Shown in pieces: positions 57,951-64,000 of a stretch of 64,000 nucleotides of DNA. The stretch spans positions 1,612,001-1,676,000 of the forward strand of contig OZ234496.1 in the NCBI GenBank assembly GCA_965153455.1, given 5' to 3'. Source of the stretch: Sphagnum compactum. Taxonomy: Eukaryota > Bryophyta > Sphagnopsida > Sphagnales. Numbering within the stretch: the first letter of the stretch is position 1; each line of letters begins with the position of its first letter. The notes under the pieces were generated by a model that was given only the letters and a program-made list of their open reading frames with translations, had not been told where the DNA came from and ran no database searches. The translations under genes and the position numbers were made by a program.

Positions 57951-59274
57951 GTCCTTTACTATATGTAATAGGGCAGAGGCATTGGGACTAAGTGCCAAGT
58001 GTTAGAACACTTCCTGGCGTGTTGCTATTAACTAAGTTTTGCAGTTTATCCTCAGGTATGTTGGTGCAATGGCACTAGGGTTGTGTAAGCACTTGACCAG
58101 AACATATGATTTTTTAGTGCAGGGAGGAGAGCTAGTGATGAGTGGCCAAAACTTGGATGCATGCAAAGTTGAATTGGTGTAGCTGATTGCCCATGTCCAT
58201 CCATCCAGTCAGCTCAAGGTGTCTAGTAGCTACCATAGGACCTTGGCAGGTTTGACACTAATTATATTATTTTCAGAGAAATGTTGAAAGTTTCCCCCAA
58301 AAAATAATTTTAATTACAAAGAACAAAATTTTGTGAAGGAAAATATGGAATTTTCAAGAATATTCTATTTGTGGAAATGGAATTCCAAAATTAATTAATT
58401 AATCAACAAACGTATGTCAAAGTTGCTAAGGTACTACAATAGTTGTCTAAGGTGTAATTAGCAGAGTGATGAAAGCGTGTTCTAGTGAGCTGCCATGCAT
58501 GTAAGTAGAGGCAATGGGTATATCAACTGCACATTTGTAGCAAAATTAAGGGTTAGGGTTGAAGAGTAACAGAGAACCATGTCGATGGTCATAATGAATC
58601 TATGTGTTGTTTTGTTCCCCGTGAAAGGCAAATGGAGGTCCAATCAGCCTTTTTATTTGTGGCAAAATTTGGCCACTTGGGGACACACATAAAAGGGAGC
58701 TGCCACTTGTGAAAAAGTGGCCCAAAGTTGCCATATCTTAAGACGGAAAAAAAAAGAGTTGAAATTGCCATATTTAGAGATAGTTTCTTACATGCCGCCT
58801 AGTAATTAGCAGCTTCCAAAATTTTCTACTTTCTCTTTGAACTGTAGCCAGATTTGGCCATGTCTTTTTGTTGATGGCCAAGTCCTCATGTGGAAATCTT
58901 GTGGAGGTGCTCAGGCTTGTTGAAGCTCACAAAGGACTTACAAGAAGGTTCTAATGTCTGATCCCAAATACAGCAATCAGATTCAATTGATGTACAGGAG
59001 GATTCTTGTGTGACAGTTGCAGGATTTCAAGTGTGGTAATAAATTTTCCAGTTGGATTTCCAGTTCTGTAGCTCAAGCAACTTTTGATGTTCTTCCAACA
59101 TTATTAGTACATGGGCATTGTGTGATTTTAGGTTGGATCATTGGGATTGGGTTGCCAGGTTTGTTTTTTCTAGGGTTTACTACAGGTATACTCTCTTTTT
59201 GGTTACACAAGAACCAGTGGGACACAATATGAGGAAGAGGAAAAACCCAATAGCAGATCCTGGAGTCCAATAGG

Positions 59275-59450
59275 AATTAGCTGCAGCTGCTCAAGCCATG
59301 GTGGATGTGAGTATGGATATAACGCTGATCCTGGAGTCCAATGCAGCTGCTCAAGCCATGGTGGATGTGGAGTATGGATATAATGCTGATCCTGGAGTCC
59401 GATGCAGCTCTCAAGCCATGGTGGATGCAGGGTATGGACATGAGGCTGAG
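59275..59450. repeat. About 60-bp tandem repeat, three copies
   Basis: GCTCAAGCCATGGTGGATG appears at about 59,290, 59,350 and (as TCTCAAGCCATGG) 59,410, each followed by a GTATGGA(T/C)AT block and GATCCTGGAGTCC. The translated frame carries the repeat as AMVDVEYGYNADPGV. It lies just upstream of the integrase zinc domain. Confidence 0.85.
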
Positions 59451-59469
59451 GAAAGTCCTGAAGAGGAAG

Positions 59470-59780
59470 CTGATTTGGATTGCAACTGTAAGCGGAATAT
59501 AGATATCTGGAATGATGTGGATGGCTTCAGGCTGCTAAAGGAAGGTCAGGCACCTCTGGAATGTTCAACATAGGAATCAGCAAGAATCAAGAAGAGTACC
59601 TAACCCTGAGGAGAAAAAGCGCATTGTTGAGGAAATGCACCAAGAGCATGGTCATTTTGCTAAGATTTGTAAAAGATTTTTCTGGCACCGCAGGACTGAG
59701 CAGGTACATTCAGTTGTGAGTTCTTGAAAGGAATGCCAACTCCTCAAGTGCACAGGAAGCATTAGATCAGATTTTGAGGA
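59470..59780 (+). pseudogene. Ty3/gypsy integrase zinc-binding (H2C2) domain
   Basis: Plus-strand frames read NIDIWNDVDGFRLLKEGQAP, then after a frame slip VPNPEEKKRIVEEMHQEHGH, FAKICKRFFWHRRTEQVHSV, and SS followed by TGA and KECQLLKC. The His pair in MHQEHGHF and the Cys pair (the first Cys now TGA) match the H2C2 zinc finger that precedes the gypsy integrase core. The IW-D-x-x-x-LK-x-G lead resembles a gypsy lineage of non-flowering plants (Tcn1-like), but that is from memory of the pattern only. The DDE core is not recognisable downstream. Confidence 0.6.
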
Positions 59781-61866
59781 GCTGAAGAGCATTGAACGAG
59801 TGTCTGATCTATACTGATGGGACAGATTCCAAGACTTAACGCAGACAATCATCTCAGTGCACTTATGTAAGTTGTGGATGAAGAAGTGGGAGCTGAAAAA
59901 ATGACTGAACAGCTAATTGCAAAAATGAAGCTGATTGCTGATATGCACAGTCTGTTTTGGGAAACCTTGAGCAGGCACAGCAGAAGCAGAAGAAGGCATG
60001 TGCTCTTAGAAAAGGAAAAAAGATGTTTCCATTTCTTCAGTGAAGGAGAAGACAGTGTCAAAATATAGAAACTGGGCAAAAAGAAGTCACTTTTGATGAG
60101 TTGGGAAGGACCTTACCTTTTTGTTAGATACCTTGATGGCAAAGGAAGTACAGGACAGGATGAAGGACTTACCTGTATCATCTAGGGTGGTGATAACAAA
60201 CATTGAGACCCAGAAGAAATCTCCAACTATTCCACACCTGATGCGTAAATTGATGGAAGCTGTGGGGACCCGCAGCTGATTCATGGAGTGGTTCCAGCAT
60301 CAATGCAATCACCTCATGCGTTTTTCCACCTGCAATGATTTTCCACCTCATGGTCCCAGCTGAGGCAGCTGATAATAAGAGATGGAGAATTCTCAAACAC
60401 TTCCCCTGTGACCACATTGAAGCTTCAAAATTGACTCACAAATTGCACATTTTGAACAGAATACAAGAAAAGCCCAAAAGAGGGCTGGCAACAACCAAAG
60501 CTCAGGAGAGACTGACTACTTCACATAGAGATAGTACACAGTACATACCCCATAGGTTGAGATAATGTGTGAGTTCTAAGCAGCTATAGGCTTTCACCAA
60601 TTCCTCCAACAACTCTAGAACTCCTGGGACTAGACATGCTACATGCATATGAGACCTACAATTTCCTCCATTGAGGCAAGCTTATGGCCACCTCAGAATC
60701 ACGACTTTTTGTTTGTCTCAAATACAATCAGCAGTGCTTCAGGACTCATATCTTCAGCTCAAGAATTTGCAAACTTTGAATGGATGGTGATAATATTGTG
60801 ACATGTGCTGGGATTTGGATATCACAGCATGCTAGATGGCCACCAGCTGTTGCTTATGCTGGATTGGATCCCTCATAGACTTGGTAAGTACTAAATATGA
60901 TGTTATGGAACCATGGCAATTCTTGGACCTTACTATTTCCATTCAGAATTCTGGGTTTTTTATAGCTGTTTTTGATGATTGATTCACCTTTGGTGATGCC
61001 AACTAGATGGATTCAGCTGAAATTGAAAAAGAGAATCATGGGTAATTCCTAGATTTGTTTTGTATTCAGCAATGTGTCAAGCTTCTTTGCCCAAGTTCCA
61101 TTTCACAGGCAAATTTTGGCCTCATCCAAACCATCTGTGGCCTGATGAGTCTGCTTGTGGTCTCTCCTCAAAGCTCTCACCTCCAATGGCTGGAGAAGTG
61201 TTCCCTTGTACAAACTTTTTTTCATCAACTATGTCCCATTTTCACATGGGATCCATCCCTACACCTTGCAGCCCACTTGCAGCCCACATTGCCCAGCAAT
61301 CCAATGGCATCATGATTCACTTGCCACAAGCATGAAATGGAGCAAACATATGCCCCTGTGACACCGAGACAAGGTGGTGGCTGGTCTATTGCAATTTAGA
61401 CTGGTCTAGAATCAAAAGGGATGGTTAGCTAGGGTTTTGGAAAGTGAGGCAGTGAGGCTGCACTCATTATGAAGATGAGCTGCTGGCTTTCTGGCAATGG
61501 AGGCACCATCTAGGTGTGATTTGAGGAAGGACAGATATGAAGGAATGCGGTGGCTGATCATTTTTGGAGTTGCCACAATTGCTGAAGGCATCTAGTTTCT
61601 TCTTTGAAGCTTCAACTTGAGGAGGGCTTGTTGATATTGTAGGAACTAACTCACCTAGTAACTCTAAGTGAGGATCTCAACTAGATGAAGAGGGAAGGAG
61701 AGGGACCTAGGTTAAATAGATCACCAGAATCAACAGGCAAAGGAAGGTCCAAGAAGGTCCAAGAAGGACCAAGGTTCCAGGAAGATGGCAGCCCTAATGG
61801 ATGAAAGGAACCATCCCAGAGGACATGCAAGAGGGGATGAAAACAGCCATCCAGTGGGACAACTGT

Positions 61867-61945
61867 TGTGAGGGCTGCAAATTCCTAACACCCCCGACAG
61901 AGGAACCCCAAATGAGGGGGGTGTTAGGAATTTGCAGCCCTCACA
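61867..61945. repeat. 29-bp perfect inverted repeat with 20-base spacer
   Basis: Arm TGTGAGGGCTGCAAATTCCT continuing to AACACCCCC (61,867-61,895) is repeated in reverse as GGGGGTGTTAGGAATTTGCA continuing to GCCCTCACA (61,917-61,945). The spacer contains CAGAGGAACCCC. The right arm overlaps the proposed polypurine tract and LTR start, so the hairpin may be LTR-end sequence duplicated in inverse orientation. Confidence 0.92.
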
Positions 61946-61958
61946 GACATCAAGGGGT

Positions 61959-61984
61959 CCCCTAAACCCTAAACCCTAAACCCC
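61959..61984. repeat. Interstitial plant telomere-like repeat
   Basis: CCCCTAAACCCTAAACCCTA continues to AACCCC: three and a half units of CCCTAAA, the Arabidopsis-type telomere sequence. It is too short to be a telomere relic by itself, and short runs are also common in plant promoters (teloboxes). Confidence 0.85.
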
Positions 61985-64000
61985 ACCACCAGAGGTTCCA
62001 TGTCACATAGGCAGGCCCCTCTCGTTGCTGTCTGCAAAATATGTAAAGCACCGTTGATCACTTAAAACGTTTTCGTCATTGACTGTGATTTTGACTTGTT
62101 TTGCATTGTAGTAAATTTTCAAACAACAAGGGAATTGTATTTCAAAAAATTTCAAATTTTCTCCAAAAATAGGCGGAAGAAGATTATGAAGACAGGGTTG
62201 GATAGCTCTTCTTGCAAGCATTGCAAAGGAAGTAGGTTTAGGGTTTTAGGATTGCTCTTCTCATGTTTTTGTGTATTGTCATTGATTATTTTCAACACTA
62301 ATTGTTGTGGTGCATAGGTTTTGAGAGGTTTTGCGCACAAGGAAAGCTGTGTTGCATTAAATGGTGAGGTGACAACACTTAGTTTTGCTTTGCATTATTT
62401 TTCTTTGCCTTTAAGGTTCGTTTGTAATCATGGATCCAATACCTATTAGAGAGAACACAACATTTATGCCTACAACTCCAATGGAGCAAAACAATCAGCC
62501 CCCAATGCGATTACTACAAACTTAATGAAGTTTCAGCCCAATAGCACGCTTCTTGCCAACATCCTTCACTCCAACGCACTAGAGATAGAAGACCCACCTA
62601 CACAAATCAATGTCGTGATGAATGCAGAAGAAGAAGCGGAGTGAAGACATTTGTTATAGGAAGTATTAACCATCATTGCACAAGACCCATGCATGATTCA
62701 CTTGTTCAGTTGACAAGAATACATCAATATTGTGAAAACAACGACAACTAGATGGGTAGAAGGGGTAAGTCTTTTCTTCCTTTCTTTTTTGTTTTTCATG
62801 AATTTGTTGGTGAGCATGGTCATAATTTGCAAAAAATACTATTCTATGTAGGGTTTAAGATGGCCTTGGGGGTTTATGGTTTCATGTACCACTTCCAGTT
62901 CTAGGGTTTATATATACAATCATTGGGGTTTTCCATGTTTACGATTTTTGTCTTAGTGCAGTGTCAAAGTTTTGTCCCCTTACTAATGAAATACTAAGCA
63001 AAAGTAAAATAAGAAAACAAAGAACAAACAAAAAAAATTCATGTTGCAAGATAATATGAACATTTGGAAAAAACAATGTAGTGTGAATTTTGTGATGTTG
63101 TGATGTTACATTGTAGAGCGATAACTTTGGAAATTTTACAATAATATAACAATAGCTGCATTTATATATTGCTAAATTTTTTTTACTACTAACATTTGTT
63201 TGTAAGGTGGTTTTAGTTTAAGGATTGAGTAGCAATTAATTTACCTTGATGCCCATTGCAAGTTTTTGGTGGTCCAAAAAGCAAAAATAAAATCTATAAA
63301 TCCACCATGCAACAAAGTAGACACCATTGTGTTGCATTATACCTAGAGGAGGAGTATGAAATATTGGCATTGGAACCACACTTTGATGTGGAGTGCCCAA
63401 ATGTACCAACTTTCAACAACAAGCCTTTCGTCAGCTAAGGTAGTACTAAGACAATCTTAGTTATTTCTTCCCAAGATAAAGTAGACCTAATTACAAGTTA
63501 TCAACAATGTTCCAATGTAAGTTTTGCAAAAATATGTCAAAAAACAAGAATACATTGTTTTATCACAAAATGATTAACTTCTGCCATGAATACACAAGGA
63601 AAGAGTTGCTGAAATGTACCCCACTATCACAAAATTTGAAACAAAAGAACTTATTAGGTTAAAGGAGAGCATGGGAAGACGCTACCAAAGAGCTTGAAGC
63701 ATCCAATTGATGATGTGGCAAAACATTCCACCAAAATGGTAGCACCAATTAAGAATAAAAAAGAACCCATGGGAATGCCCCTTGCAAGGCTCGTACCTCC
63801 TAAGGAAAAAGAGGTTTACGAATTGAAGATTTTTCTTTAGTTTGAATTATAAGAGCAGGTAAACTAGCGTTTTATTCCAACATTTTGATTTTGCCAATGT
63901 AATGTGAGAGGTTGATGATGGCATATGTTAAAGAGTGAGATTTTAAAATGTTGTCATTTTTGCATTTTGTAGGTTTGGTCACAAACCCTATGCTATTCAA
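61985..64000. other. AT-rich sequence with exon-like pieces of unknown origin
   Basis: A plus-strand piece near 62,508-62,767 reads AITTNLMKFQPNSTLLANIL, HSNALEIEDPPTQINVVMNA, with two stops, and ends at donor GGG|GTAAGT. A second, 63,256-63,436, reads SRHHCVALYLEEEYEILALE and PHFDVECPNVPTFNN. They share direction and style but I recognise neither. No RNA gene or mobile-element end was identified. Confidence 0.35.

Larger units (their letters stand above)
55337..58980. other. Gene-poor, partly T-rich stretch
   Basis: No gene is recognised. Bases 55,340-56,690 and 57,960-58,980 hold only short motif-free frames. Repeat features at 56,700-56,880, 57,050-57,830 and 57,838-57,950 are listed separately. 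Confidence 0.45.
58981..61921 (+). mobile_element. Third Ty3/gypsy-like remnant with integrase zinc domain
   Basis: The only firm domain is the integrase zinc domain at 59,470-59,780. Plus-strand decayed frames without recognisable motif continue to 61,640. A purine tract AAATGAGGGGGG at 61,911-61,922 stands before TGTTAGGAATTTGC, the layout of a polypurine tract and 3' LTR start. The limits are approximate; I did not find the matching 5' LTR in the window. RT and RNase H are not clear. Confidence 0.5.

Noticed and set aside
61963-61984. Former chromosome end or fusion point
   Set aside because: Only about 3.5 telomere units are present. Short runs like this are common in plant promoters and TE ends.

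Overview
The window is nuclear DNA of a land plant with a large, repeat-rich genome. It holds plant-type TNP2 (CACTA) and hAT transposases, several Ty3/gypsy elements, plant-type TTTAGGG telomere-like motifs, and fragments of plant genes (FATB thioesterase, shaggy/GSK3 kinase, SGT1). Most coding sequence is decayed, and many breaks are CAG/CAA/CGA to stop changes, the mark of deamination in methylated repeats. The species cannot be read from the sequence. A fern, lycophyte or gymnosperm is my guess, because the TE families look unlike the common angiosperm ones.

Layout. 1-3.75 kb: no clear gene, one possible first exon on the minus strand and a 91-bp tandem repeat. 3.76-8.25 kb: a complete but dead hAT element bounded by an exact 8-bp duplication. 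8.3-13.7 kb: gene-poor, with a degenerate minisatellite and an APE-endonuclease scrap. 14.2-21.9 kb, continuing at 45.04-46.2 kb: a Ty3/gypsy element (gag, PR, RT, RNase H, INT and an extra ORF after pol) split by the main feature. 46.2-50.4 kb: a second, antisense Ty3/gypsy copy, itself split by a 2.3-kb TG...CA insertion. 50.4-64 kb: decayed gene-like and TE-like sequence, minisatellites, a third gypsy remnant near 59.5 kb and a probable 3' LTR start near 61.92 kb.

The main feature is a 23,114-bp CACTA (EnSpm) element at 21,922-45,035. It has CACTAC termini, a perfect ATA target duplication, and an interrupted host ORF that reads through in frame when the element is removed. Its architecture is unusual. 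A TNP2 transposase (zinc-binding exon, TNP2, DUF4218 and DUF4216) reads leftwards. An intact three-exon TNPA-like gene reads rightwards. Both start from one central region full of TTGCGA/TCGCAA motifs, which also crowd both ends and intron 1 of the TNPA-like gene. A SET-domain ORF lies between the zinc-binding exon and the TNP2 exon. Splice phases allow the zinc-binding exon to join either one, so one transcript could give a transposase or a SET protein. The transposase has two nonsense changes and a frameshift; the SET and TNPA-like ORFs are open.

The right half of the element carries a 13.6-kb block that begins exactly at the terminus of a second CACTA family and ends with a 181-bp duplication of the outer element's 3' region. 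The block contains intron-bearing pieces of at least five host genes: a ubiquitin E2, SMUG1 uracil-DNA glycosylase, GSK3/shaggy kinase, SGT1 and FATB thioesterase. After it come six exact-period 140-bp repeats and the right terminus. The TNPA-like gene may still be expressed and able to bind the ends, while the transposase in this copy cannot be complete.
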